Part shown: piece by piece, positions 1 to 12,342 of the stretch
Layout of the letters: each line of letters opens with the position of its first letter
Position numbering within the stretch: the stretch's first letter is position 1
Assembly: GCF_000002595.2 (NCBI RefSeq)
Contig: NC_057014.1
Coordinates: 1,595,593 to 1,659,592, forward strand
From: Chlamydomonas reinhardtii
Taxonomy: Eukaryota; Chlorophyta; Chlorophyceae; Chlamydomonadales; Chlamydomonadaceae
Direction of reading: 5' to 3'
Length of the DNA: 64,000 bases
Notes under the pieces: generated by a model
What the model saw: the letters and a program-made list of their open reading frames with translations, nothing else
The model's database searches: none
Told to the model about the DNA's origin: nothing
Made by a program: the position numbers and the translations under genes

Positions 1-1358
1 ACACCCCCGCCCCGCCGTTCCAGTGAGACACGCTTGTTCACCAGCGCACCAAGGGCTAAGGACTCCACACTTCTGGGCCATGCAAGAAACACCTCCTCCA
101 GAGCGGCAGTGACAATGCTCTCGTGATCATGTTCTGACATAGCGCCAACACCCCAATCCAGTACACCGCCTTGATGCCGCTGTTACAGCCATCTAGAAAT
201 TCCCGGATGCGATACATCAACATGAACCTACAGCAGCAAGGCCCTTGAAAACTTGACACAGCGAGGGAGCGCCTGAGATCCGGCAAAATTGTTGGGGACA
301 AGATGCTGTTCCTTGTCCCTACGTCTTTTTCGCGGAAGGGGTGTAAATGAATCCTCGCTGCAGCCTTGCATACAACCAAAGCGCTTATGCTCCTCATACC
401 GTATTTACCCAGCACCCATCAACCTTGCCTGTCCTTGCCAGCATCTACCGACGTCGATCACTGATACGGATTGGCATGTACCAGCCAATGACGCCCAACC
501 GCATCCAGTCAGTAGCCAAGGCCCTGTCTCCAATGGACCCCCTCGAAAACATTCCCAGCTTAGCAAAAATGTTAAGAAAGGAGGGCCCAACACCCCCAAA
601 CGTCCACCACTAAACCCAGCTTCTGTTCATGAACCCATCTGCACCACGGCCTCACAAAGTGTGTCAGTCTGAGGGCCCGCCTGAAGGGGCCCGCCCTTGC
701 CGTCTCATTCATGTCATGCGGGCAGTGGCCCTCAACGCACCTCAAAATTGTGCGACCGCGCATGCGCTCTGTACGCGCGCATGCGCTGCCGTGCCCATTG
801 CATTTAAGGTACATGGCTGGCACGATGCTGGTGCATCTGTAAATGAATGCCTGCACATGTGTGTTAGTAAGGCTACCTCCAGGTGTTGGCAAAACCGCTA
901 CGCGCGCACACTAACACGCTGCACTGTAGCACGCTGTCCTATCTCCTTCCGCAAATGCTTGTAAAAGATGCCTGAACCCATCCACACTTGCAAACATGCC
1001 GTACGCATCCCTAGCTGGGTTTCGACGCGCCGACTCTCGCGCTCCCCTCCGTGTATCCGGCACTCAGCAACGTATCGTCATATGATGCCCCTCTGGTTCT
1101 CTGGATTGTCCCAGTTTAGGCTTATTGCAGAATCCAGGCCTGGGCGTACTTGGCCATGCATATGGACATAACCACAAATCTCAGAAGCCCACGTGCAACC
1201 ACAAAAAGAAATGGCGCGACAATAAGCACTCAAAAATAAAACAATGACCGAGCCATATGCATGCGCATGCAATGGCTTTATTGTAATTTATTGTACGCAC
1301 GGCCATGCGCGGGACCTCGCGCTCTAGCGAGGCCGGGCACATAGCAAGAAGAACCGAG
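1..1358. other. no gene seen; 5' flank
   Basis: I see no convincing exon here. Short frames are open in several phases but none resembles a known protein or has a consistent splice pattern. Two nearly adjacent GCGCATGCGC-type palindromes lie near 758-785. The stretch next to 1359 is presumably the 3' untranslated region of the minus-strand low-complexity gene, although I found no TTACA (TGTAA on the minus strand) in it. Confidence 0.4.
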
Positions 1359-3594
1359 CTAGGCGCACATCCTGCCGGCGAGCTGTCCGCCTTGTAAGCT
1401 CAGCGCCTCGGATGACCCGCAGCGGGCGCCGGTACCTACCCGCTCCGCACCTTGGGCAAAGCTGGCGCTGCTGCCGAAATCGTTACCCTGGTCAGGGTGC
1501 GTGCCCACGCCGCCGGGGCCAGGCATGCGCATGGTGGGACAGCCCCCGTCAGGGGCTCCGCAGCCGGCGCCACAGTTGGTGCCGGCAGTGGCGGCGGCGG
1601 CGGCGCCGCCAATCCTGCACAGCACCTGATACACATCATAGTCATCCAGGCACTCCTCAAACAAGCCCTGGAAGCTTTCGGCGTCGAGGGAGACGGCCGC
1701 TGCAGCGGCGGCGGCCGCCGCCGCCACTGCCGCGTCATCGTCGTCAGCAAGCGGCTGCACAGCGGTTGCGGCGCCGCCGCCGCACGCGTCCGCAGCCCCG
1801 CCGGTGCCGGGCTGGAAGAAGGGAGCGCTCCGAGGCAAGCCACAGCCGCCCTCATCGCCACCGCCACCTCCGCTGCCGCCGCCGATACGTGTGCCAAAGG
1901 CTAGGGCGCCCATGCATTTCGCCAAGAGAGCGCAGTCGTTGTAGTCGTTGGGCCCGCCGCCGCTGCCGCCGCTGCCGCCGCTGCCGCCGCTGCCGCCGCC
2001 GCCGCCGCGCTCCGCCTCCCAGCTGCAGCCGCCAAGGCTGTCCGTGTCCCACGCGTCTGCTGCGACGTCGGCGCGCTCACATTGCACCACGTGGCCCGTG
2101 TAGCGCTCCACCCCGTCATCGTCACTGCTGTTGGCCTCGCCGCCACCACCTTGGCTAACGCCGAACGGGATCGGCAGCAGCATCTGCGCCGCTGGCGGCC
2201 AGTGCGGAGAAAGGGGCGGCGGCGCGCCAGCCTCCGCGGGAGCGGCGGCGGTTGCCATGTCGGGGCCGGCGCTGCCACGACTGGAGGCGGGCCCCGCTGT
2301 GGGCCCCGGTCTGCGGGCGCCGCCCACCAGTGAGTCGCTTTGGTAGTGCAGCGGGTGGTTGTGGGCGATGCCGCTGCCCCTGGCCGCCACGTGCGCGTGG
2401 TGCCAGTCGACGCCGCCGCAGGGCAGCAGGTCCGCCAGCGGCGCCCGTGCACACAGCACCGCACTGCCGCCAGCGGGCAGCGCAGCAGCGGCGGGCGCGG
2501 CGCCGTGGGCTTGCGCACCGTGCTGCCACGGCGCCGCGGTTTCGGATGTGAAGCCGGTGTGTGACCGCGAGCCGCAAATGCCAACGGCCAGGCCGTGCGT
2601 GTCGTGGGCAGGGAGCCAGTGCGGCGCCGCCGCCGGCCGCAGTGCCGGCGCCGCGGCGCCGCCGCCACCAGGGCTGCAGCCGGCAGCGCCCTCGGCGGTG
2701 CGCAATAGGTCGCCGACGCACGTGACCTCGACGGAGGCCAGAGGCGCGCAGCCAGCCGCGGCTGCCGACGCCGCAAGCCCAACGCGCGACGGCGGCAGCC
2801 GACGTAACGGCAGCGCTGGCGCTGCCGCCGTCGCCACAGCCGCATGGCAGGACTGAGGCTTGGGGCAGGGCTGGTACCATGCCCAGCCCGGCTGGCACGG
2901 CTGCTGGTGCGAGTGTGCGTAGGTCTGCGGGGCATGAAATGGCTGGTGGCCATAGTAGAGCAGGTGCTGCGCGGGCCAGCGCTGGCCGGCGCTGGCGGCG
3001 GCGGCGCCGGACTGCCGCGGCGCCATCCCTGCCGCCGCCGGTGCCGACAAGCGGATGGCATCCACAGGAAGCAGCGCGACGCAGTCATTGCCTGCTGGCG
3101 CATCCAGATTACGGCGCGTCCACAAGGCCTCTGCAGCTGTGGCGGCGTTGGCGCGGGCGGCTGCGGGAATGGCTGCAGCTGCAGCGGAGGCGGCGGCGGC
3201 GTCGTAGCTGACAGCGGGTGCCGAGAGGGCGCACGGCGGTCGCTGGCTGCTGCTGCTGCCGGCACCACCAGGTGCTGCTGCTGCTGTAAAGGCAGCACTG
3301 CCTTGCACTCGCAGCAGTGGGCTCAGGCTCGCAGCGCTTGTGGCCGGCGGCGGCATGAAGCCCACGTAGGCGGTGACCCGCACAGGCGCAACCGCCAGCC
3401 CCCGCCGCTGCTGCTGCTGCTGCCGCGGCTCCGGCTGCGCTCGCTCCTTTGCAGTGTTGCAGGCGGCGACGCTGGGGCAACCGCCGGCGCCGCTGCACCA
3501 GGACCAGGCCGAAGCCGCCCCTCCCTCGTAGCCCTCAATGAGGTCTGCCGCGTCGAGCAGGACATCTAGCCAGTCGTTGGGTGGCGATAGCGAG

Positions 3595-3626
<32 letters not shown>

Positions 3627-4241
3627 ACAGGGTGGCTCAGCGCCCCGCACGGCGTCGCCTGCTATCACGTCGTCGGCCGCTGCGTAGCCGGCGCCCGAGC
3701 CGCCCGCAACGTCAGCGGCGGCGTTCGCAGCCACTTGTGCGCACAGCTGTCCCAGAGCAGCGCAATACGAGGCGACACCATAGTTTGCCAACCCCGGCAG
3801 CGACAGAGGCGCACCTGCGTTGGCGCACCGATACGGTACGAGTGAGGCGGTTGACCCGGATGTACTGTTTCGTCAGCGACTCATCACGGCGCAGCGACGG
3901 GCCGACGGCCGAGAAGTTCCCAAACGCAGTTCCCGAGATGCAGCGGTTGGCCATCCCCGTCACCCTGCCGCAATGCTATCCCTTGCCCACGGAACCTCAA
4001 TGGTCACCTGTGGGTAGGTGAATCTCAAACGCGGCAGCGTTAGCCGTTGCGTTCAGGCATTTGGACGCTACGAGCAGGAACAGCGGCTCGCCAGCCGAGC
4101 CGGCCCAGCAGCGTATAGCTCCCATATCCTGCTCGCCATCCAGGCTGCGAAGAGACATCTTAGACGGCCGGAGCAGGCAGCAGGCATTGAAAGGAACGGA
4201 CACGCCCAGCACTCTCAGCAATTCGAAGGCGCGAGTGTAGG
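1359..4241 (-). CDS. low-complexity Ala/Gly/Gln-rich protein, 3' part of a spliced gene
   Basis: I do not recognise the protein. The last exon (3814-1359) is open for about 817 codons and contains no ATG near its start, so it is probably not a complete gene. Upstream, 4241-4008 encodes a non-repetitive stretch (AFELLRVLGVSVPF, then GEPLFLLVASKCLN). Its donor at 4007 and the acceptor at 3815 are phase-compatible and join as HLPTG-APLSLPGL. More 5' exons are likely but were not found. The large exon has about ten Gln near 3600-3626, Ala runs, a Gly/Ser tract near 1960-2010, and the short motif SHTGFTSETA at about 2540-2565 that resembles motifs in the two large neighbouring frames. It has no signal peptide and no known domain. 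The high GC content also opens other frames, so the call rests on the splice phase, the codon pattern and the shared motif. Confidence 0.55.
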
Positions 4242-5751
4242 CTGGTGAAGACGCATGCTCACAGCAACGTATGTGCCTGCGCCAAACGCAAATGCAGGCA
4301 AGCGGTCAGCGTACTGCGGAAAGCAGACTCAACCGCTCCTACACCTCAGCAAACAAGAAGCGCCCCAGTTGACAAACCCACCCTGTGCACTTGTATGTTG
4401 GAGCTTCAACAAAGCGGGACATTTTGCCGGCTCCGAGCGCGGCTGCCACCAGCTCACTGACCAGCTCACGCCCTCAGAGTGCTCACGTCCCGCGCTTCTT
4501 GTGCAAGCACGCCTATCTGAGCATAATCACTGGCCATAGGTCAAGGTGCTTTAACAAACTGTGACACTGCAAGTGGACACTTCAAAATTCAACGTGGCCT
4601 GGCAGTCTGATAGCACTTCGCGCTCTGTGATTCTGAGAGTTGTACATACAGTATTATATGCTTAGCGCCTCATGACTAGTTTGTGTCTGCTTGTGACGGT
4701 CTGAGCGCTGCGCAACCCTGGCCACGCCGTCTCATGACGATTGATAGTATCACAATCGACAAAGCCATGGATTTATACCAGTTATTAAGCTATGATAAGG
4801 GACTGCTTAATGAACGCGTCTGCGAACGCCCCAATTGGAAACTCTTCGCAGGTTGCAGCCAACATCGTTTCGTGTCTTCTTGTGCTGAACATTTGCAGAA
4901 TCAAATGTTCAATTGGCGCGTAGACAAAACCTGCACCAACATGTATGCTGGTCTCGATGAGAGACGTGAATGGATCCAGAGGCCATGGGTTTCCTGCGTC
5001 AGGCTTGTGTCTTGAGGTCTTGGCCCCACCATCATGCACATCAAACGTATGCCGAACTGATATATTCTGCTAGGACCGGTGAAACGCGGACATAATCAAC
5101 CGTCCAACTTTTCGCATAATGGGCTCCTCGATTGACAAGAGCACACTATAGTCATATTGTAGCTTGGAATCTGGCTTGACTGCTGCACTTTGGGTTGCGC
5201 TCGCAAAGGCAGCGCGGCGCCGGGAAACACGCCGCCCTTTTCCGACCTTCACTGCTCGGCGTTTCACATTTAAGGTGACAGCTCTGCAAGTATCATAAGG
5301 CAAGTTACGGGTACTCGTAAGGCGTCGCGCCGGAGAGGCGAGCTCAGTAGTGTCGACGATGCAATTCGAGTCGAGCGTGTTCCCGTACCTCCGCACAATG
5401 GTTTGCACATTTGTTCACATATTAACTTCAACAGCTTGCCTTTAGATTTCAGCAACCAGCCACGTCGTCCAGGGTAGTTAGGAGCCAAGGCAGTCGATTG
5501 TCCGGGGGCCTGTTAGGCCAGGATACCTCAGTTGGGATAACGTTGGCTTTGCGAGGTTGCGAATGCGGTCCAACTGAATCATTCTGGCTGCCTCGCTCAG
5601 GTCGCAGCCCTGCCGTCCACGACTTCAGCCGCATTAATAACGGTAACCCGGAACCCTTTTTGCCATGACCACAGGAGGACGACAGGGCGGTGCAGCATAC
5701 ACGGACGCCGCGGGTTGCTATTAATTAATTCTTTTCAAGGCGGATCAACGC
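4242..5751. other. intergenic, no supported gene
   Basis: The base composition is more balanced than in the flanking frames. A 112-residue minus frame at 5070-5408 and a few others are open but look random. An AT-rich block (TTAATTAATT at about 5722-5731) sits just upstream of the ATG at 5752 and could belong to its promoter. Missing 5' exons of the minus-strand gene ending at 1359 may also lie here. Confidence 0.35.
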
Positions 5752-8700
5752 ATGGAAGCAGGCAGGGATGTGCACGACGCACGCAACCCTTGCCAGGAAG
5801 TCCTCGTCGCAATCGGCGCGCCTGCACGGTCCCGGAAGCTCAGCGCAATCAATTTGCTGGGCCTGAGGAACAGGGATGTAGGTCCCTGTGATGCAGGCAG
5901 CACAAGACCGCTACCGCCACAGCCGCGGCAGCAACAGCCGCAGCAGCAGCCGTCGTGCAGCGGCCTCGCTGCCACGACAGGGGTGGCCGATAAAAGCAGT
6001 TGCGGCATGCCACCCGGTGCCTGCGCGCTGTCCACTACCTTTCCAGGTTTTTGCGGTGATGACGCCGACAACTATGATCATGACGCATGCCATGATGTGC
6101 TCCTGCGGCGGGCTACCCGTTCCCCAATCCGCGGCAGCCGCCACCAGCAGTGCGGCGGCCTGAGCGCCGATGAGGACGTGCCTGCTGCTTCCGCCACCAT
6201 GACCGCCGCGCCTGCTGCTGGCGGCTTGCCGCAGCAGCCAATGGCGCTGCCGGCCAGGCCGCCCGCCGCACCGCAGCTACCGCCGCAACAAGGGGTGGCA
6301 TTGGCAGCCGCCGCCGCCGCCGCCGCCGCTGAGACGCCGCCGACAGCAGTATCGCGATCGGCGGCTGTGGCCATGGCGACGGCGGCGGCACCGTTTCGCC
6401 GCGACTGCGGCGGCGGCAGCAGCGGCGACAGCGGCAGTGGCAGCGACCGCATGCAGGCAGGCACGCGGGCACGCCAGCAGCCCTGGCACTTGCACCACGC
6501 CCTCCTCACCAGCTACGATACCGGAGGCGCGGCAGCTGCTGCTGGCGGCGGTGCCGCTGCTGCAGCTGCTGCCGCGGCTGGCCGCGGCGCAGGCCCAGAC
6601 GACGCCGGCCCCACGGTGCAGCAGCCCCACACCGCCACAGCATCAATCGCCACGGCCGCCGCTGCGGCCTGCGCCGCGGCCTGCAGCTACAGCCGCCGCA
6701 CCTGCCAGTCGGGCTACAGCGCAGAGACAAGCGGCCCCTGTGACGGCGGCGGCGGCCCCTACGGCGGCCCGTCCGGTGGCGGCGGCGCCGTCAGCAGCAT
6801 GGCCCTTTCCTCCGCCGCCTCGGCTGCCCACCCGCTTAAAATGTGGGCAGACGTGTGGGGGCTGGCGAGCGGCAAGCAAGGCGGTGGTGGCGGCGGCGGC
6901 GGCGGCAGCCGCATCGCCGCGCCGGGCTTTGGCTTGGGCAGCGGCGACACGCATGGGCATGTGGATACGAATGAGGGTGCGGGTGCGAAGCTTGCGGGTG
7001 CGCCTGACGGTGCCGGCAGCGGCGGCGGCGCCGCCGCCGCCAGAGACAACGCCGCCAGCACCCGGACCTTCCAGGCGGACGCGTACGACAGAATGGATCT
7101 AGGCGGTTTCGATCCAGCAATCCGCGGTCCTGTGGAACCCATGGATCCGATGTACGACACGCTGTGGTGCGGCCGTACGAACCAGCAGGCCAGCAGCGGT
7201 TACAATGTGCATCACCAGCAGCATCACCAGCCGCCCAGCAGAGAGATGCAGCTGTCTGCTGGGGCGCCACGTCGGCGTGGCCAGGATCACGTCCCTACTG
7301 GCGGGGATGACGATATCGATGGCGAGTGTCTGTTGGCGGCATCCTCCCGGCGTCGCGACGCGGCCGCCACATCTGTGGCCGCGCACTCCCTGCGGTCGGC
7401 GGCCGGAGGCCACGCTGGCTTCGGTGCTGCTGCAGTCGCCGGCGCCGGCCCCGGCTGCTGCTTAACTGCTGCTACAGCCGTGGCTGCCGCCATTAATGCT
7501 GCCGGCTCTGCCGCTACAGCCGACTACAGCCGCGTCGCTGTTGGCGGCTCACCTGTCCGCCTCGGTGCCTCGACCGTGCCTTCGCTGGAAACCGACCCCT
7601 GCAGCGAGGGCGTCGCTGCTTCGGACCGTGGCCGCAGGCCCGCCGCCGCTGCTGCCGCCGCTGCCGCCGCCGCCGCCCACGGCCGGCTCACACACCAGCT
7701 CCTCATCGCAGCCTTCGCGCCGGCCGCCGCAGGTGCCACCGCCAACAGCGCGTCTGGAAACGGCAGCAGCGGCGGTGGGGTTGAAGGCTCCGGCTTCCCG
7801 CTATTCCCGCCTGTTCCGCCGCCCGCCGCGCCACGTGTAATAACCAGCAGTAGGGCGCAGCATCAGCAGTTGCTGGGCGCCGCGGCCAACGCCCGTGGCG
7901 CGGCTGGTCGCAACAGGAAGGCCCGGTCTGACGTCGTCGCTTACGGCCGATGCACTGGATACCTGGAGCTTCCCCTCCCCCAGCACTGCCAGCCGCCGCC
8001 GTCAGGGAGCGCCGCAGCAGTGGCTCAAACAGCCGCCGCCGCGTATTTCGCCGCGTGGCCTGCTGCTGCCAGCTCAGACGGTGACGGTGCTGGCAACAAC
8101 AGGCGTGGGCCCCTGCCCTGCGTCTCCGCCCACCGCTCCTGTGGCCCAGCGTCGTCGCCGGCGGCAGGGCTGCTCACGGTCAAGCAAGCCCTTCAGGCTT
8201 TTGATACCATGTCAGCGGCTGGGACCAGGGCTGCGGCTGCTGAGGATTCTGACGCCGAGTCGTCGGAGGACTCCGTACTGGCACGCTATGCCAGGCCGTC
8301 CAAGCTTGCCGCCGCCGCTGAGGCTACCGCTACCGCAGCAGCCTCCGCAGGCGGCACGGCGCCGGTAGCCGCTGGCGACCTGCTGATTCCGGTTAGCGGC
8401 TGCGGCTCCGCCGGTAACATGCCGACGACGCTGCTACTGCCGCTGTCCGACCGTGGTTCGTGGCGCCCCACTACCGCGGTGGCCGTCACAGCGGGGCAGC
8501 TGGCTGCGCTGTCCGTGCCAGCGGCGCGGTCCCTGCCACACGCCGGCGGGCCGGATGCGCCCGCAGCCGGTGGCGCAGCCGCTGCCGCGCGGCACGAGCG
8601 ACAGCAGCAGGCGCAGGGGCCGCTGCGCTCGCGGCAGGCACACGCGTGGATGGCGGGGCGTGAGGCGGCGATCGCGTGCGTAGCCGCCGCCTCCAAAACG

Positions 8701-8874
8701 GGCACCGTGCCTGACCCCTACGCGGACACCGATAGCGACCTTGAGCTTGCCTCCGCGTGTGAGGAGGCGACGGACACCGCCGGCGGCACGTCGTCGCCGG
8801 CAGCAGCAAGCCAGCAGCGCCGGCGCTCAGCAGGCTGCATTCTGGGAAGCATCTTCACTTGCCTCGGCCGATGA
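5752..8874 (+). CDS. 1040-residue low-complexity Ala/Gly-rich protein, single exon
   Basis: I do not recognise it. One uninterrupted frame runs from an ATG at 5752, preceded by AT-rich sequence, to a TGA ending at 8874. The protein is dominated by Ala, Gly, Ser and Gln/His tracts. Islands of normal complexity stand out: RKLSAINLLGLRNRD near residue 28, RRTCQSGYSAETSG near 313, MWADVWGLASGK near 365, MDPMYDTLWCGRTN near 465, RLTHQLLIAAF near 644, LLTVKQALQAFDTM near 806, acidic DSDAESSEDS near 828, and the Cys-containing end SAGCILGSIFTCLGR. The RRxC..GY, LTVxQA and Cys-tail islands recur in the minus-strand frame at 16068-21041. It could be a scaffold or regulatory protein with long disordered linkers, but no enzyme domain is visible. 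A TGTAA word at 9869-9873 is the nearest poly(A) candidate, which would give a long 3' UTR. Confidence 0.6.
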   Translation: MEAGRDVHDARNPCQEVLVAIGAPARSRKLSAINLLGLRNRDVGPCDAGSTRPLPPQPRQQQPQQQPSCSGLAATTGVADKSSCGMPPGACALSTTFPGFCGDDADNYDHDACHDVLLRRATRSPIRGSRHQQCGGLSADEDVPAASATMTAAPAAGGLPQQPMALPARPPAAPQLPPQQGVALAAAAAAAAAETPPTAVSRSAAVAMATAAAPFRRDCGGGSSGDSGSGSDRMQAGTRARQQPWHLHHALLTSYDTGGAAAAAGGGAAAAAAAAAGRGAGPDDAGPTVQQPHTATASIATAAAAACAAACSYSRRTCQSGYSAETSGPCDGGGGPYGGPSGGGGAVSSMALSSAASAAHPLKMWADVWGLASGKQGGGGGGGGGSRIAAPGFGLGSGDTHGHVDTNEGAGAKLAGAPDGAGSGGGAAAARDNAASTRTFQADAYDRMDLGGFDPAIRGPVEPMDPMYDTLWCGRTNQQASSGYNVHHQQHHQPPSREMQLSAGAPRRRGQDHVPTGGDDDIDGECLLAASSRRRDAAATSVAAHSLRSAAGGHAGFGAAAVAGAGPGCCLTAATAVAAAINAAGSAATADYSRVAVGGSPVRLGASTVPSLETDPCSEGVAASDRGRRPAAAAAAAAAAAAHGRLTHQLLIAAFAPAAAGATANSASGNGSSGGGVEGSGFPLFPPVPPPAAPRVITSSRAQHQQLLGAAANARGAAGRNRKARSDVVAYGRCTGYLELPLPQHCQPPPSGSAAAVAQTAAAAYFAAWPAAASSDGDGAGNNRRGPLPCVSAHRSCGPASSPAAGLLTVKQALQAFDTMSAAGTRAAAAEDSDAESSEDSVLARYARPSKLAAAAEATATAAASAGGTAPVAAGDLLIPVSGCGSAGNMPTTLLLPLSDRGSWRPTTAVAVTAGQLAALSVPAARSLPHAGGPDAPAAGGAAAAARHERQQQAQGPLRSRQAHAWMAGREAAIACVAAASKTGTVPDPYADTDSDLELASACEEATDTAGGTSSPAAASQQRRRSAGCILGSIFTCLGR

Positions 8875-11800
8875 TGAGGCTAGCTTTGAAGCGCAGGCGG
8901 ATCTGTGCAGGGCGCCGCCTTGGCGGCGTGCAAGCAAAGCAAGTGAAGGTTTGCTTGGATTGCAGACATGTAGGGTTCAGGGGTGGAGCACGCAGCCCCA
9001 GGCCCGTGCTGAGTTCTTCCGGCCGGCGGTTTGCAGGGGATGCTGCAGGCGGCGGTGTGGCAGCAGAAGGGTCCGACGGGTTGGAGTAGCATGCTACGCT
9101 GGGTATTTCGTTTGAGATGGTTTGCAGGGACCGGGCTTACCTGTGCTAACTGCCGTACTCATCACCGGCCGTGCGACACGTTTGTTCGTTCCGATGGATC
9201 TTCGTGGTATGACATATTTGTATGCTTCGTTCGCTGACCGGCGTGATACTAAACCCACATGCATTGCGCTGTGATTGATGGCACTTGCAGCTGTATTTCG
9301 TACTGACTAGCACCTGGTGGCGATGTTATGATATCCAATTGGCATCTGTGCCTGTGATGCACATTCGTGCATGTATGTGGCAATGCCCCTTGGCCTAAAC
9401 CTGGGCGTACAACGCAACTAGCACATAAAAAATCTTCATCCGCTGGTTATGGGAATGTGAATTTGTCGGGAACTAACGCGGTTGGACGGACAAACTGCTG
9501 ATCGTGGTGCGGCGGTTGCTCATGCAAACACCATCTGGCCGGCGAATGTGTGTGGCTAGCTGGGCTTTAGGATGGATTGGTGAATGATCGAGGCTCTTTA
9601 TGGGGCATGCGTTGTCTGCTGGCAGCAGCCAGCTACGCATATAGGTGGGCGTGCGCGTTGGGGGAACCGAGGAAGGGAGCATTTTATGGGCGGAAAACAC
9701 CAAAACCAGCGAACGTACGTGTACGGGGGGGTTGGATTCCCGAGGGAGTTCGGGGGTTCTGAGTTCGGGGGTACTGATTTTACGGAGGCTGACATGTTCG
9801 ATGGCGCAGGTGGCTAACGTTGTGCAAGGGTGCAACCGCTCCGAACGACACGGACTGGGGGCTACGGATGTAACGGAGATGGTGTGGGGAAGATTGGGGG
9901 CAACCGGGGCCTTCAACCCCTTTTTTGGATTGTGCACTGCACGCTGTGTATGTGGTGTACTCTTTTACGCCTTGGCCAGATCAATCACAGGCCCGTACGT
10001 TGCTGAAGAACTCTTTGTGAATGTGCGGGAGAGTCACACACGCTGCGTGACCGACGGAGGCTGCTGAGCAGAGCGGTGACGCTTTCCCGTTCCTTGGTGC
10101 AATTGCAGTTCTTGGGGTGTAGCGCATGTCCTACTTGGGGCGCGCCTCGGCCGCGCGCGCGTTCTCGCAAATATAGTTTGGCCAAGCACGCCTTGATGCG
10201 CATGAACGCACGCGGGCGCCGCGTGCAGCTAAGTATGCGCGCATGTGGATCGGTTGGTTGGTTGGCAGGTTGGTTGGTTGAGCTGGTTGGTCGTTACTTG
10301 GCTGGCCACTAACAGCCTCCCTTCGCCTGTAATTACTTACGGTCGCATTCTGAGTAATGCGGTGTGCGTGTTTATGAATGTTCATGTATGTGTGTGTGTG
10401 AGAGCACAAGAGAAGGAAACATGTGCTTGTGTGCTTCAACGTATGTGCTGGTTATGCTGGGATGGGGATTTGCTGCCATTGATACGATATACGTGATGAC
10501 CGCCGGGCGACCATTTGGCGACGTCGGAAGTCTGATGGAATGAATGTCAAGCCTGGGGCCTAGGAACATTAGCGGCCGCGCCTTGGGGCCGCAGTCCACG
10601 TGCCAAGACTGTGGCAAAAGCTAACAGTATAGTTTGCATGATTGGGGAGGGGTGAAGAGTAGTGGCTGAGCAATGCGGCGTACACATGCGGTAAGCGCAA
10701 TGCATTCACAACACTTGTGCGGATGCGTGCAGCAGCGGGAACGAGACAGTGAAGCTATGTGTGTGTGCGCGTAGATGTCACGTTGGCGCTCGTGCACACA
10801 CAAGGATGCGGTCATGGATCCAAGCGGGCTGTGGCAATGTGGTGTTTGAGAGGATAAGGCATCATGTGTTGAATCTGTGTGTGTAAGTGTGTGCTGTCGG
10901 GTAAGATTTATTTCTGTTTGGGTTGGTGCCTGCTGTGCTTGTGCTTGACAGCGGGACGTGGCTGGACGCATGGCGGGCCGTGCCTGTACAAACCGACCCC
11001 GGCTATGTCCGGGAGCTGAGGTAGACGCTTGCGGCCTTAGATGGGAGACGTGGCGTGGGGCGCAGCCCACTTTTCCCTCGGGAGGGAAAACCATATTGTC
11101 CACCACAGCCCTTGTTTCCTCTAGCCCCCGTGCAGCAGGGGACACGTATGGCTGTGGATTTGTACGTACATAGAAGGCGCAGCCTCATGCAGGTAGTAAA
11201 GTGTGTTTGTGTATGTATGTGTGTGTGTGGTTTCCAGTTTGAGCACGGTGGTTTGTAAGGTTTCTGTGCTTCGCTTGTTGTATACCGCGTGGGCGCTTGT
11301 GGGGGCGGTCCATGAGTCCTACAAGCATGAGGAGCGACCTGGGCTTAAGTGTGCTTGCAAAGTTTCGCCCCGCTGTCAGACATACCGTTGGCATCGGGAG
11401 GCAGGCCGGGCGGGAGGTGTGACCCCTGAATGCAACAGAAGCACGGCTGTGTGTCTGAGTCATGAAGAGCGGTGGAGTTGCAGGCAATGAGGTGGACGGG
11501 TTGTGTTTCCCGAAGGGATGCACCCGGCAACTAGCAGCGGCCCCTCCCACGGCCCGTCCTCGCCCTTGAATTCTACGGACGGCCAATGGCCAAAGCCGAG
11601 GAATTACCGTACGGTAGTGCGTATGTACTACATGATTGCATGAATTACCGTACTGTATGTCGTTCGGTTCGGAGCTATGACTCGGATGCGATTATGAGAT
11701 GTGCGCCTGGCTGCTGGATGCGATAACCCTTGTCTGGGGCTGGTCCTCCCATTATGATATTCTGTCAATACCGGGAGGCGGAGACAGGCGGGAGGGATGT

Positions 11801-12300
11801 GTGCTGGTGGTGGTGCCTTGCCTGTCCTTACCACCCTAGTAGGATGCATGCTGTAGAATGATGCGCGTGGTCGCTACGCAAGCGTCTGTCGTGTGCACCG
11901 TTCCGTGCACAACATGTTTGTGAGACTCGTTTGCCTATTGCGAGATGCCGTATGATTGATAGCGGCGGCGGGCGGCGTGTATTTGTGGCGGCGTACAATG
12001 CATTGAGATTTATGAAGGAGATCCCCGCCGCCGCCTGCGGGCCGCGGGCCGCGGGTGCGTGCGTGCGTACGAGCGCATTGCCCGCGAGAGCGAGGGTGAA
12101 GGACTTGCTTGCTGAGAGGTGTATGTCCCAAAATGTAAGTAAGTCGGTGGCTCAGTGGCCCTAGCTAGGCCCCTGGCGTACCGAGACGTACGACATTATT
12201 GCCGTACTGCATCCAAGTCGGCTAGCTAGCCAGCAGCAGCCAGCCAGCCAGCCAGTCAGGGTCTGGATGTGCAGCTGGTGTCCGCTGCTTGCACTTCCAC
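8875..12300. other. intergenic with simple repeats, no supported gene
   Basis: This stretch follows the 1040-residue frame and probably begins with its 3' UTR. I find no exon chain on either strand. It holds TTGG-type repeats at about 10249-10290, GT-rich patches near 10380-10400 and 11200-11230, the near-palindrome ACCGTACGGT at about 11606, and CCAG repeats at about 12230-12257. Confidence 0.4.
9869..9873 (+). terminator. candidate TGTAA polyadenylation signal
   Basis: This is the first TGTAA found downstream of the stop at 8874. TGTAA is the usual poly(A) word of Chlamydomonas. The distance, about 1 kb, is long, so the assignment is weak. Confidence 0.3.
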
Positions 12301-12302
12301 AA

Positions 12303-12304
<2 letters not shown>

Positions 12305-12342
<38 letters not shown>

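Noticed and set aside
1901-3298. 465-codon open frame antisense-phase to the first low-complexity exon (Pro/Arg/His-rich)
   Set aside because: It is a composition shadow: GCC/GGC repeats read out of phase give long open frames. It lacks the splice-compatible upstream exon and the shared motifs.
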